Positions 1 through 62,499 of a stretch of DNA of 64,000 nucleotides are shown here, in pieces. Source of the DNA: Camarhynchus parvulus (lineage: Eukaryota > Chordata > Aves > Passeriformes > Thraupidae); contig NC_044599.1 in assembly GCF_901933205.1 (NCBI RefSeq), positions 2,306,841-2,370,840 on the forward strand, given 5' to 3'. The notes below the pieces were generated by a model, which was not told the DNA's origin, did not search any database, and saw nothing but the letters and a program-made list of their open reading frames with translations. Numbering within the stretch: position 1 is the stretch's first letter; each line of letters begins with the position of its first letter. The translations under genes were made by a program, and so were the position numbers.

Positions 1-1000
1 AGGGGGGCTTTAGGGAAGAGGGTCCCCAGGGCAGGGGGGGCTTTGGGGAAGGGGCTGTTTGGGGCAGGGGGTGCCTGGGGTTCCTGGAGCAGGGGGTCTT
101 TGGGGCAGGGGTCTTTGGGATAAGGGGTCCATGGGGCAGGGGTGTCTTTGGGGCAGGGGGCTTTGGGGAAGGGGGTCCCTGGGGGAGGGGGTCCCTGGGC
201 AGGGGGTCTATGAGTAGGGGGCTTTGGGGGAGGGGTCTTTGGGGGAGGGGTGTCTTTGGGGCAGGGGGGCTTTGAGGCAAGAAGATATTTGGGAAGGTGG
301 TCCCTGGGGCAGGGGGTCTTTGGGGAAGGGGCTGTTTGGAGCAGGGACTGCCTGGGGTTCCTGGAGCAGGGGGTCTTTGGGGCAGGGGGCTTTGGGGGAG
401 GGGGTCCCCGGGGCAGGGGGTCTTTGGGCAGGGGGTGTTTGGGGTGGGGGGTCCCTGCAACAGAGGGGTCTTTGGGGCAGGGGGGTATTGGGGAAGGGGG
501 TCCCTGGGGAGGGGGGTTTTGGGGCAGGGGGTTTTGAGATAAGGGGTCCATGGGGCAGGGGGGTTCTGGGCCAGGGGGTCTTTGGGACAAGGGTCCCTGG
601 GCCAGGGGGTCTTTGGGGCACCAGGAGCAGAGCAGGCCCAGCCCTTGGGGGGTGGGAGGGCCACGGGGTCGGGTCTGGTCTGTGCCCCCCTCGTGTCCCC
701 CACCAGGACGAGGGGTGGTGATGGGGACATTGGGGTGACCCTGGTAGTGTTGGGGGACACGGGGGTGACCCTGGTAGTGATGGGGACACTGGGATGGCCC
801 TGTCAGTACTGGGGGACACTGAGGTGACCCTGTCAGTGCTGAGGTGACCCTGAGTTCACCCTGTCGGTGCTGGGGACACTGAGGTCACTCTGTCAGTGAT
901 GGGGGACATTGGGGTGACTCTCTGGGGACACTGAGGTCACCCTGTCAGTGCTGGGGTGACCCTGTCAGTGCTGGGGGACCCTGAGTTCACCCTGTCCCCC
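1..1000. repeat. G-rich minisatellites in the TSFM intron
   Basis: 1-625 is an irregular array of about 17-18 bp units such as GGGGCAGGGGGTCTTTGG. 725-1000 is a second array of about 30 bp (GGTGACCCTGTCAGTGCTGG type). The G runs lie on the TSFM coding strand and could form quadruplexes. No exon was recognised here. Confidence 0.85.
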
Positions 1001-1012
1001 CCATGTCCCCAG

Positions 1013-1141
1013 GCCGAGGCCTGGCTGGAGGCCGAGTCGCGCCGCCGGGGCTGGGCCCGAGCCGCTGCCCCCGGGGCTGCCCGGGCCCGGGAGGGGCTCG
1101 TGGGGGTCCTGAGCGAGGGCCCGGCCGCTGTCATGGTGGAG
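1013..1141 (+). CDS. TSFM: TSFM internal exon (43 codons)
   Basis: The acceptor ends at 1012 (tgtccccag) and the donor GTGAGTGAG starts at 1142. It is phase 0 at both ends. It encodes AEAWLEAE...RRRGWARAA... through EGLVGVLSEGPAAVMVE, matching the vertebrate TSFM segment between the UBA-like helix and the NCETDF motif. Confidence 0.95.
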
Positions 1142-3185
1142 GTGAGTGAGGGGGGGCTCTGGGGGTCCCCTGTGTCTCCCCCGGGGGTCTCTGTGTCCCC
1201 AAGGTCACCGTGTCCCCCCCAGGTGAACTGCGAGACGGATTTCGTGGCGCGAACCCCCGACTTCCAGCAGCTGGTGGAGATGGCGGCCAGGGGGGTCCTG
1301 GGGCACTGCCAGGGGGCCTCGGGCACCAAGGTGGGCTGCCAGGGGGGCTCTGGGCTGCCAGGGGGTTTTGGGGGTGTTGGGGGAGTTGGGGTGGCAGAGA
1401 TGGTGTTGGGTTCTTGGGGGAACCTGGGGTGTCAGGAGTTTTGGGGCAGGGTTTGGGGGTGGCAGGGGGTGTTTGGGCAGGGTTCGGGGGTTTGGGCAGG
1501 GGTTGGGGGTGCTGGGGGATGTTTTGGGGGTGTTGGAGCAGGGTTTGGGGGTGCCAGGGGTGTTGGAGCAGGGTTTGGGGGTGTTGGGGCAGGGTTTGGG
1601 GGTGCCAGGGGTGTTGGGGCAGGGTTTGGGGGTGTTGGGGCAGGGTTTGGGGGTGTCAGGAGTTTTGGGGCAGGCTTTGGGGGTACCAGGGCTGTCGGGG
1701 TGCCCCTCTGACCCCTCTCCCCAGCTCCTGCTGCCAGAGGAGGAGCTGGCCCAGGTGCGGGCAGGGGATGGGGGGGACCTGCTGAGTGCGCAACCTGGCA
1801 CTGGCCATGGGTGAGTGCCCGTCCCAGTACATCCCAGTACATCCCAGTGCCCCCCCCAGTGCCCATCCCAGTGTGCCCAGTGCCCCTCCCAGTGTGCCCA
1901 GTGCCCCTCCCAGTGCCCCCAGTGTGCCCAGTGCCGCCAGTGCCCATCCCAGTACATTGCAGTGTGCCCAGTACCCATCGCAGTACATCCCAGTGCCCCC
2001 AGTGCCCATCCCAGTGCCCCCAGTGTGCCCAGTGCCCCTCCTGTGCCCATCCCAGTACATCCCAGTGTGCCCAGCGCCCCTCCCAGTGCCCCCAGTGCCC
2101 CCCCCAGTGCCCCTCCCAGTACATCCCAGTGCCCCTCCCAGTACATCCCAGTGTGCCCAGTGCCCCTCCTGTGCAATCCCAGTTTGCCTCCTTGTCCCAA
2201 GTCCCCTGATCCCCAACCCCAGTGATGCCAAATAACCCCCCAGTGCCCCCCAGTGTCCCCAGTGCCGGACAGTCCCAGTGTCCCCAGTGCCCCCTCTGCC
2301 TCTCCTCAGTGCCCATCCCAGTGTCCCCAGAGCCGGACAGTGCCAGTGCTCCCAGTGTCCCCAATGCTCCCAGTGTCCCCAGTTCCCCCAGAGCCTGACA
2401 GTCCCAGTGCCCTCCCAGTGTCCCCAGTGCCCCCTCTGCCTCTCCTCAGTGCCCATCCCAGTTTCCCCAGAGCCCTCAGTGTCCCCAGTGCCCCCAGTGC
2501 TCCCAGTGCCCTCCCCAGTGTCCCCAGTGCTCCCAGTGCTCTCCCCAGTGTCCCCAGTGCTCCCAGTGCTCCCCCAGTGTCCCCAGTGCCCCCAGCCCGT
2601 GCCAGCCCCGCTCTGTGCCGGGCACACCCTGCGCTGTTCCCTGGGCTGGCCTCTGGCTGCTCCAGGACCCTTTATTTTGTGGGGGGTCCTTCTCTCTGCT
2701 CTCCATGCCCCCCCCCCATTTTTGGGGCGCTGACAGTGTTTCCCCCCCCTCTGTCCCCCCCAGGCCGCCTGGGCGAGCGGCTGGCGCTGCGCCGGGCCGG
2801 CTGGCTCCGCGCCCCCCCCGGGGGTTTCGTTGCCACCTATGCCCACGGCTGGGTGCCCCCCGGGCCCGCCGTGGCCATGGGCACCTACGGGGCGCTGGTG
2901 GCGTGCGGGGGGCCGGGCCCGGGGCCCCCCCCGGCCGAGCTGCGGGAGCTGGGGCGCAGGGTGGCCCAGCACGTGGTGGGCATGGCGCCCACCGCGCTGG
3001 GCACCCCCGAGGACGAGCTGGGGGGGGACAGCGAGACGCGGCTGCTGGCGCAGGGGACGCTGATGGAGCCGGGCGTGCCCCTGGGCCGCTACCTGCGGGA
3101 CAGGGGGGGGCTCCGGGTCTGGGATTTCCTGCGCTTCCAGTGCGGGGAGGAGCCCCCCAGGGAGCCCCCCGCCCCCCCGGGCTGA
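1013..3185 (+). CDS. TSFM: TSFM, mitochondrial translation elongation factor Ts (3' half, four exons; 5' end outside window)
   Basis: EF-Ts recycles EF-Tu-GDP to EF-Tu-GTP in the mitochondrial matrix. Four exons (1013-1141, 1223-1330, 1725-1810, 2764-3185) have GT-AG borders. Together they read through the EF-Ts core: VNCETDFVAR, the EF-Ts signature that follows the helical region; NLALAMG then RLGER at the third junction; and QHVVGMAP and DFLRFQCGE near the C-terminus, all close to vertebrate TSFM. The N-terminal mitochondrial presequence and UBA-like domain exons are not in the window. The third exon is out of frame by one base equivalent (see its entry), so the gene as written does not translate intact. 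The reading ends in TGA at 3183-3185, with AATAAA 89 bases on. The gene converges on SLC11A2. Identity is secure; whether it is functional is open. Confidence 0.95.
1223..1330 (+). CDS. TSFM: TSFM internal exon with VNCETDF signature (36 codons)
   Basis: It begins VNCETDFVARTPDFQQLV, the most conserved EF-Ts motif, which contacts EF-Tu. It ends GASGTK before a GTGGGC donor. It is phase 0 at both ends. Confidence 0.96.
1335..1715. repeat. G-rich minisatellite, TSFM intron
   Basis: About 20 bp units of the type GGTTTGGGGGTGTTGGGGCA fill the intron between the second and third exons of the window. Confidence 0.85.
1725..1810 (+). CDS. TSFM: TSFM internal exon carrying an apparent frame break
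   Basis: The acceptor (tctccccag) ends at 1724 and the donor GTGAGT starts at 1811. The exon must enter in phase 0 and leave in phase 1. The first part reads LLLPEEELAQVRAGDGGDLLS in frame 0, but the conserved end RNLALAMG (human QLALAIG) is only readable in another frame. A TGA sits just upstream in that second frame, so the shift must fall at about 1781-1788. The exon is 86 nt, whereas 85 or 88 is needed. Protein alignment to the recalled human sequence fits 88, that is, a missing dinucleotide. It is either a sequencing or assembly error or a real lesion. Confidence 0.85.
1815..2600. repeat. C-rich minisatellite, TSFM intron
   Basis: Short units based on CCCAGTGCCC and CCCAGTACAT are repeated many times up to about 2200, then CCCAGTGTCC/CCCAGTGCTC variants continue to about 2600. 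The rest of the intron, to 2763, is unique and pyrimidine-rich. Confidence 0.9.
2764..3185 (+). CDS. TSFM: TSFM last coding exon
   Basis: The acceptor is cccccccag at 2763 and entry is phase 1: the G from the previous exon plus GC makes Gly, giving MGRLGERLALRRAGW. It carries the C-terminal EF-Ts dimerisation domain, including the GFVATYAHG, GTYGALV, QHVVGMAPTALG and DFLRFQCGEE motifs. It ends in a Pro-rich tail and TGA at 3183-3185. Codons are extremely GC-rich. Confidence 0.96.
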
Positions 3186-3273
3186 GGGATGTGGCTCGGG
3201 GGGCACACAGACCCCCCCCCCCCCAGGCCAGGCTGGGGCAGCGAGGGCCCCCCCAGGTGCGGGGGTGAGGCTG

Positions 3274-3279
3274 AATAAA
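3274..3279 (+). terminator. TSFM: TSFM polyadenylation signal AATAAA
   Basis: A canonical AATAAA lies 89 nt after the TSFM stop, giving a short 3' UTR of about 100 nt. Confidence 0.85.
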
Positions 3280-4040
3280 GGTGCACAGGATCCAGGCCGG
3301 GTGTTTTGTGCGGGACCCCAACACCCCCGACCCTGCCCCCCCCCCAGGGAATGCTCCCCAACCCCCTGCACCCCCAACCCCCCCCCGCCCCCTCTGAGCT
3401 CCCCCAGGGACACCCCCCCCCCTCACTGCAGGGTTTTAATGGCAAATCCACACAAAAAGGGGCTCAGATCCCACAGAGCCCAACCCCAATGGGGGGGGGC
3501 AGCTGGGGCTGTGGGGGCACCCCCATCCCTGACACCCCCGTTGTGCCCCTGACACCCCCATTCCATCCCTGACACCCCCATCGTGTCCCTGACACCCCCA
3601 TCGCATCCCTGACACCCCCGGGGTGGGTTTGGGGGGTCCCAAGGGACAGGGGGTGTGACAGAGAGGGGAGAGCGACAGGGGACAGGTGGGGGGGGACATG
3701 GGGTGGCTCAGGTGGGACATGGGGAACGGGGGACAGGTGGGGATATGGGGCGGGTGGGGGGACAGGGGGGCAGTTTGGGACTTGGGGCAGGGGGGATGGG
3801 GGGAGATGGGGCAGGTGAGGACAGGGGAGCAGGTGGGGGACATGGGGCAGGTGGGGGGACAGGGGGACAGATGAGGGGACGGGGGCAGTTTAGGACATGG
3901 GGCAGGGGGGGATGGGGGAAGATGGGGCAGGCAGGGACAGGGACAGGTGGGGACAGGGGAACAGGTGGATGTGGGGCAGGTGGGACACGGCGCAGGTGGG
4001 GACAGGTGTCTGGGGGGGTCAGAGGGGTGGCAGCAGTTGG
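3280..4040. repeat. TSFM downstream flank: C-rich then G-rich arrays
   Basis: 3520-3620 holds about four copies of a roughly 26 bp unit (CCTGACACCCCCAT). 3640-4010 is an array of GGGGACAGGTGGGGACATGG type. No gene was seen. Confidence 0.75.
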
Positions 4041-4049
4041 GGTGACGAA

Positions 4050-4740
4050 GCCGAGCACCGAGAGACACCGAGGGCAGCCGCTCCGGTCCCCCCTCCTCCG
4101 TGACGTCACCGGCCGCCTCCCGGGGCAAGTAACCGGGAACAGGCCGGGCTGCAACAGCCTATCCTGGATTACTTGAACCGGGCCGCGGCCGCCGCACCCC
4201 CCGGCGCTGGCACCGCCGCGCTGTCCCCGCTCCCCGCTCCGCTCCGTTCCCCCGGCGGAGGCGTCCCGGGGGGGGCATCAACAGGAGGGTGACAGCGACC
4301 GGGGGACACGGGGGGGACACGGGGCTGACCCGAACCCCCCCACCCCCCCATCCCCCCTCAGTCCCGGGGGTCAGCCCGGCCCCTCCCCCCCCCCCGGTAC
4401 CTGCCGCTCCCGCCGCGTCCGGTGGGGGGGAGGGGCGGGGGGGGCGGGGGCGCGCGCCCACCGGAGCGCGCGGGGCCGCGGCGGTTTCCAGGCGCCCCCG
4501 GGGCGGGGCCGCCGCCGCTGTGGGACGGGCGCGGAGGAGGGCGGGGCTAGGGGGGACTTGAAACGGGCGGAGGGCGATGATTGGGTGGGCGGGGAAAGGG
4601 GCGGGGCGCGGTTGTGTTTACCTCGCGCAGGGCGGCTGAGGTCACGCCCCTTTTGCTGAAATGGGCGTGGTTTGTGAAGCCACGCCCATGTGTCATGAAG
4701 GGGCGTGGCCTGGGCCGGGCTCTCTTCAGCCGCTTCTCCG
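4050..4740. promoter_or_regulatory. CpG island with a perfect CRE and GC/CACCC boxes
   Basis: Dense CpG, a palindromic CRE TGACGTCA at 4101-4108, several GGGGCGGGG boxes around 4430-4620, and GGGCGTGG/CCACGCCC KLF-type boxes around 4640-4710. A possible donor in minus orientation (GGCAG then GTACCG) lies near 4398. It looks like an unmethylated promoter region, but no coding exon was recognised on either strand, so the gene it serves is unknown. Confidence 0.5.
4101..4108. promoter_or_regulatory. CRE palindrome TGACGTCA
   Basis: A full consensus cAMP response element (CREB/ATF site) inside the CpG island. Confidence 0.55.
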
Positions 4741-4819
4741 CGCTGAATGTTGCGAAATCAATTTCGTTAAATTCGAAAAAGAATCGCTTTCCCCCGGGAT
4801 TTATGAGCGGGAACCCCAA

Positions 4820-5250
4820 AGTCCTCCCGTTTCCACCCCAAATTCCTTTTTTCATCCCATTTCCACCTCAAATTCCTGACCCAAATTTCTTCTTTTTTCA
4901 TCGCATTTCTTCCTAATTCACCTCAAATTCCTAACCCGAACCCAAATTTCTTCTTTTTTTTATCCAATTTCCATCTAATTCACCTCAATTTCCTACTACT
5001 AACCCAAATTCCTTCTTTTTTATCCCATTTCTGCCTAATTCCCCTCAAATTCCTAACCATAATTCCTTCTTTTTCATCGATTTTCCTCCTAATTCACCTC
5101 AAATTCCTGACCCAAATTTCTTCTTTTTTCATCCTATTTCCCCTTAATTCACTTCAAATCCCACCCACTTCATACAAATCCCTTTGGTTTCCCCCAAATT
5201 CCTATTTCCCCCCAAATAAATCCCGCCTATTTCACCTCAAAATCCCTCAT
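4820..5250. repeat. AT-rich minisatellite
   Basis: About six degenerate copies of a roughly 60 bp unit containing CACCTCAAATTCCTAACCC followed by a TTCTTCTTTTTT tract. Confidence 0.8.
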
Positions 5251-5454
5251 TTTTCGCCCCAATTTCCTCTTTCTTCACCTAAATTTCCCTCATTTATCCA
5301 CATAGGAATTATTTTTTCTTGGGTTTTGGGGTTATTTAAAAGGAAAATCTGTAGGAAAAAAGAGGAATCCCCGCCCAGTTCTGGGGTGGTTTTAATTCCT
5401 TTTCCATTACGGAACCGAACTGGTCCCGGTGCGGCGCCAGCCCCGGTTCCGGGG

Positions 5455-6235
5455 CTAACTGGGACAAACTGGGACAAACTGGGACAAACTGGGACAAACT
5501 GGGAATTGGCCGCGGGGAGCGGCAGCGTGCGGGCGTTCCCCGGCAGAGCGGCCAGCGGGAAACTGGGGCGGACTGGGATGGACTGGGAGGGACTGGGAGG
5601 GACTGGGAGCGGCCAGCGGGAAACTGGGGCGGACTGGGAGGGACTGGGAGGGACTGGGATGGACTGGGAGCGGCCAGCGGGAAACTGGGGCGGTCTGAGA
5701 CCAGACTGGGAGTGGACAGAACTGGACTGAGACCAGACTGGGGCGGACCGGGAGTGCTGAGCTGGGAGCAAACTGGGACTGGACTGGGACCAGACTGGGG
5801 GCGGACTGGGACTGGACAGAACTGGACTGGGACGGGACTGGGATTGGACTGGAGCTGTACTGGGACCGGACTGGGAGGGGTCTGGGGGCGGACTGGGACA
5901 GGACAGGACAGGACTGGAGCCGTACTGGGATCGGACTGGGCCGTACTGGGATTGAACTGGGGCCGTACTGGGATTGAACTGGGGCCGGACTGGGATTGAA
6001 CTGGGGCTGTACTGGGATTGAACTGGGGCCGTACTGGGATTGAACTGGGACTGGACTGGGATTGAACTGAGACTGGACTGGGATTGAACTGGGGCCGTAC
6101 TGGGATTGAACTGGGGCCGTACTGGGATTGAACTGGGACTGGACTGGGATTGAACTGGGGCTGTACTGGGATTGAACTGGGACTGGACTGGGATTGAACT
6201 GGGGCTGTACTGGGATTGAACTGGGACTGGACCGG
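5455..6235. repeat. 11 bp minisatellite (ACTGGGATTGA / ACTGGGGCCGT)
   Basis: It starts with five ACTGGGACAA copies at 5457-5505, continues as ACTGGGAGGG variants, and from about 5930 is a regular alternation of ACTGGGATTGA with ACTGGGGCCGT, ACTGGGGCTGT or ACTGGGACTGG. Confidence 0.92.
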
Positions 6236-6239
6236 AACG

Positions 6240-6460
6240 GGACTGCGGTCCGACCGACGCCCCGCCCCCACCAACATCCGGGCACCTCAAACCTCAGCCC
6301 CACCCATACACTCTGCATCACCATTGGTTGCTGCTGTGTGACGTCATTGATGGGCCGGGGGGCGGGGCGGGGCGGCTCCTTCCCGGGATCCCAAAATCGC
6401 CCCCAGCTCGGCCCCGTCCCTCACCTGGGACCCCCGGGCGGATCCCGGCAGCGCCAGAGG
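6240..6460. promoter_or_regulatory. Candidate promoter: inverted CCAAT box, CRE and GC boxes
   Basis: ATTGG (CCAAT on minus) at 6323-6327, a perfect CRE TGACGTCA at 6339-6346, then GGGGCGGGGCGGGGCGG at about 6360-6376. A minus-strand donor-like CCCAG/GTGAGG lies near 6425. The order and spacing are typical of a CpG promoter. No downstream protein-coding exon was recognised. Confidence 0.5.
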
Positions 6461-6479
6461 GCTGTCCCAGCGCGTCCCT

Positions 6480-7380
6480 GCTCGGGGACACCGGGCCCGC
6501 ACCCCAAACCCCCGGGGCTGTGACCCCAAATCCCACCATGCCATGACCCCAAACCCCCAGTGCTGCCACCCCAGAACCCCCCGGTACCATGGCCCCAAAA
6601 CCGCCAGTGCTGTGACCCCAAATCCACCAGACCCCACACCCCAGGTCCCCCAGTGCCACCACCCCAGACCCCCAAGTGCCGCTACCCCAAATCCCCCAGT
6701 GCTGCCACCCCAGAACCCCCCGGTACCATGGCCCCAAAACCGCCAGTGCTGTGACCCCAAACCCCCCCAGTGCCACCACTCTAGAGCTCTCAGTACCGTG
6801 ACCCCAAACCCCTGCAGTGGGGCCACCCCAAACCTCCAAACCCCCCCCAGTGCCACCACCCCAGAGCTCCCTGCACTGCCACCCCAAATCCACCAGACCC
6901 CCCCACCCCAGACCCCCCAGTGCTGCCAACCCAAACCCCCCAGTGGGGCCACCCCAAACCTCCCCAAACCCCCCAGTGCCACCACCCCAGATCCCCCAGC
7001 GCCGCCACCCCAGAGCTCTCAGTGCCGTGACCCCAAACCCCCCAGTGCCTCACCCCAAATCCCACCAGTGCCACGACCCCAAATCCCCCCAGTGCTGTGA
7101 CCCCCAAATCCCCCAGACCCCCCACCCCAAATCCCCAGTGTCACGACCCCAAACCCCCCCAGTGTCACGACCCCCAAATCCCCAGTGGTGTGACCCCAAA
7201 TCCCCAGTGCCGCGACCCCAAATCCCCCCAGGCCCCCACCCCAAATCCCCTGTGCTGTGACCCCAAACCTCCCAGTGCTGTGACCCCAAACCCCCAATGC
7301 CTCACCCCAAATCCCCCCGTGCTGTGACCCCCAAATCCCCCAGACCCCCACCCCAAACCCCCCAGTGCCGTGACTCCACC
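6480..7380. repeat. About 23 bp C-rich minisatellite
   Basis: Units of CCCCAAATCCCCCAGTGCTG plus TGA, with dozens of variant copies. Confidence 0.9.
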
Positions 7381-7533
7381 TCCCAAATGGGGTTTTGGGT
7401 CCCCCCAAACTCCATCCCCGCGAACCCCAAACGGATCCGGCCCCACCCTGGAGCCGCCCCCGGTGTGTGGGGGATGGGGAACTGGGAATGGATGGAATTC
7501 CTGGGAAAAGGGGAAATTCCTGGGCAGCCAAAT

Positions 7534-7573
7534 TTTATTTCTCAAACCATTTTTATTTCTCAATGTTTTTTAT
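7534..7573 (-). terminator. SLC11A2: Candidate SLC11A2 polyadenylation signals (three AATAAA on minus)
   Basis: TTTATT occurs on the + strand at 7534-7539, 7552-7557 and 7568-7573, giving three AATAAA hexamers on the minus strand within 40 bp, about 1.05 kb after the non-IRE stop codon. Nearer single hexamers lie at 7776-7781 and 7946-7951. Which one is used cannot be decided from sequence. Confidence 0.5.
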
Positions 7574-7734
7574 TTCCGAATCTGAAAGCCGCAGAGAGGG
7601 AAATTCCCGGTGGGAATCCTGCTGGGTTTTTGGGAGCTGCTGCCCTCAAACCCCCCTGAGGGGCGATCTGGGGTCCTGGAAAAGCCCAGAACTGCTGGAA
7701 ACACTGGGAACGCCTCTGTCCCCAAAGCCTGAGC

Positions 7735-8035
7735 CTGGCAGCAAAGCTGGCTTGGGAATTAAACCTGGCTTTCATTTTATTGGGAAATCCCAACGGGAAC
7801 ATTCCCGGATTAGGGAAAACCCCAAAGAGCAAAGTCCTGCTGGAGCGACTGGAGTGGAAATCCAGGAATTCCCAACTGGAACATTCCTGAATTAACCCAA
7901 GGAGCAAAGTCCTGGCTTTCCTTGGGAATTAAACCTGGCTTTCATTTTATTGGGAAATCCCAACGGGAACATTCCCGAATTAGGGAAAAAAACCCCGAGG
8001 AGCAAAGTCCTGCTGGGGTGACCTGAGTGAAAATC
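7735..8035. repeat. Two-copy direct repeat in the SLC11A2 3' UTR
   Basis: A segment of about 180 bp containing GGGAATTAAACCTGGCTTTC, ATTTTATTGGG and the CAACGGGAACATTCCCG motif occurs at about 7750 and again at about 7925. Each copy carries a minus-strand AATAAA. Confidence 0.8.
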
Positions 8036-8089
8036 CGGGATTCCCAACGGGATCACCCCGGAGCTGCCGTGGGGGGGGAAACGGGGAAA

Positions 8090-8510
8090 CCTTTGAGGGG
8101 CTCTGAGCGGGCCCTGGCCGGGGGGGTGGCCCGGGTGTCCCCAAGGATGGTCTGGGTGTCCCCATGGGTGTCCTGGGTGTCCCCAGTGCTGCCCCAGGTG
8201 TCCCCAGGGCTGTCCCAGCTGTCCCTAAGGCGGGCCCGGTGTCCCCAGTGCTGGCCCAGGTGTACCCAAGGTTGGCTCAGTGTCCCCAGGGCTGTCCTGG
8301 CTGTCCCCAGGACTGGCCCAGGTGTACCCAGGTCTGGCTCAGATGTCCCCAGGGCTGTCCCGAGTGTCCCCATGGCTGTCCCGAGTGTCCCCAAGGCTGT
8401 CCTGGCTGTCCCCAGGGCTGTCCCGGCTGTCCCTAAGGTGGGCCCGGGTGTCCCCAAGGCTGTCCCAGGTGTCCCCAGGGCTGTCCCGGGTGTCCCCAGC
8501 TGTCTGTTCC
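8090..8510. repeat. Minisatellite of TGTCCCCAGGGCTGTCC type
   Basis: Roughly 18-20 bp units, just 3' of the SLC11A2 non-IRE stop, so probably transcribed in its 3' UTR. Confidence 0.85.
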
Positions 8511-8616
8511 CCACCCCCGCTCTCCTCCCCTTGCCCCGTCCCGCTCCCGCCCCCGCTGCCCCGGCGCTGTCCGCCTCTTTGTTCCCCACCCGTCCGGGGG
8601 TCCGCGGGCTCCGGGG

Positions 8617-59775
<51,159 letters not shown>

Positions 59776-59804
59776 CGCTCCCGCTGCCCCCTCCGGATCC
59801 GGGC

Positions 59805-60835
59805 ACGGTCCCGGCACGGTCCTGGCACTGTTCCGACACTGTCCCGCTCTGTCCTGGCACTGTCCCGCCCGTCCCGCTCTGTGGCACTTCCCGCACTGTC
59901 CCGCTGTCCCGGCACTGTTTTCGCCTGTCTGACTTCCTTGTCCACTGTGGTTCCGGTGCTTCCGGCTCTGTCCGCCTTCCCCTTCCCCTGTCCTGGACTG
60001 TCCTCTGTCTCTCTGTCCGTTTGTCCGAGCTCTGTCCCGGCACTGTCCCGGCTCTGTCCCCAAGGCTGTCCCGGGCACTGTCCGAGCTCTGTCCTGGCTC
60101 TGTCCCGGCTCTGTCCCGTCACTGTCCGGCTCTGTCCCGTCACTGTCCGGCTCTGTCCCGGCACTGTCCTGGCACTGTCCCCAAGGCTGTCCCGGCTCTG
60201 TCCTGGCTCTGTCCCGGCACTGCCCCAGCGCTGTCCCGGCACTGTCCCCAAGGCTTTCCCGGGCACTGTCCCGGCACTGTCCGGCACTGTCCTGGCTCTG
60301 TCCCGGCTCTGTCCCGGCTCTGTCCTGGCACTGTCCTGGCTCTGTCCTGTCTCTGTCCCGGCTCTGTCCGGCTCTGTCCCGGCTCTGTCCCGGCTCTGTC
60401 CTGGCACTGTCCCCAAGGCTGTCCCGGCTCTGTCCCGGCACTGTCCCGGTACTGTCCCCAAGGCTGTCCCGGCTCTGTCCTGTTTCTGTCCCGGCTCTGT
60501 CCCGGCACTGTCCCGGTACTGTCCCCAGGCTGTCCCGGCTCTGTCCCGGCTCTGTCCTGGCTCTGTCCCGGCTCTGTCCCGGCACTGTCCTGGCACTGTC
60601 CCCAAGGCTGTCCCGGCTCTGTCCTGGCTCTGTCCCGGCACTGTCCCCAGCGCTGTCCCGGTACTGTCCCCAAGGCTGTCCCGGGCACTGTCCTGGCACT
60701 GTCCTGGCACTGTCCTGGCACTGTCCCCAAGGCTGTCCCGGCTCTGTCCTGTCTCTGTCCCGACACTGTCCCGGCTCTGTCCGCTCTGTCCCGGCTCTGT
60801 CCCGACACTGTCCCGGCTCTGTCCCCTCCTTATTA
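59805..60835. repeat. 12 bp minisatellite (CTGTCCCGGCTC / CTGTCCCGGCAC)
   Basis: About 80 units, immediately upstream of the distal SLC11A2 start. Confidence 0.95.
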
Positions 60836-61040
60836 AAGCGCTGTCCCCTCCCTGTCCCCTCCCTGCCCCGAGCACAGTTCCGAGGGAGCCGCGGGGCGCC
60901 TCAAAGCCTGCCGCTCATTAATTAAGTGCTCATTAAGGCTCTTTGATGAAGCCACGGAGCCGCTTTGATGCCGCTCACGGGCCGGGCCGGACTCTGCTCG
61001 GGGCAGCCCCGGGACGTGCGGGCCGGACCGTCCCGAGCCG

Positions 61041-61099
61041 TGATAAATAACGGGGAGCGATAAAGGAGCTGCTGAGTCAGCGCCACCTGCGCGCAGGTG
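61041..61099. promoter_or_regulatory. GATA / T-MARE / double E-box cluster
   Basis: TGATAA at 61041-61046, GATAAA at 61059-61064, TGCTGAGTCAGCG at 61070-61082 (12 of 13 bases of the T-MARE bound by NF-E2, NRF2/BACH1-Maf), and a perfect 16 bp palindrome CACCTGCGCGCAGGTG at 61084-61099 holding two E-boxes. It lies 1.3 kb upstream of the distal SLC11A2 start. The combination is typical of erythroid enhancers; function is inferred. Confidence 0.5.
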
Positions 61100-61267
61100 A
61101 GGAGGGCGCGGGGCTGCCCGAGCCGTGCCACGTCCCGGGGCACCGGAGAGCGGCCCCGGGTGGCACCTGCGGGTGGCACCGGGCACGGGAATTCCGGAGC
61201 AGCTGCGGGAAAGATTGCCCGGAAATCTTCGGGCAGGGGTCGGTTTGTTTGGGAGGAGGGAAAATAA

Positions 61268-62290
<1,023 letters not shown>

Positions 62291-62499
62291 GTTTGATAAA
62301 CAAGTTTTTTCCACTTTCCTCCAAATAAATATTTTCTCCCAAACCAGTTTTAAAAAAAGCACCAATTAAATCTACTTTCCTAAAAAAACCCTTTTTAAAA
62401 TTCTCTCCAAAATTTACCCTAAACCAAAATTGGCAAAATTTTCCCATTGGGAAAGGTTCTGTGAAAAATGAGTATTTTATGATTGGCTTTTTGCAAATA

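Noticed and set aside
4150..4200. Possible tRNA or SINE head in the CpG island (GGATTACTTGAACCGGG)
   Set aside because: No cloverleaf can be drawn and no A-box/B-box spacing is present.
4159..4461. A 100-codon Pro/Gly/Arg minus-strand frame in the CpG island
   Set aside because: No recognisable protein features. Long open frames are expected at this GC content.
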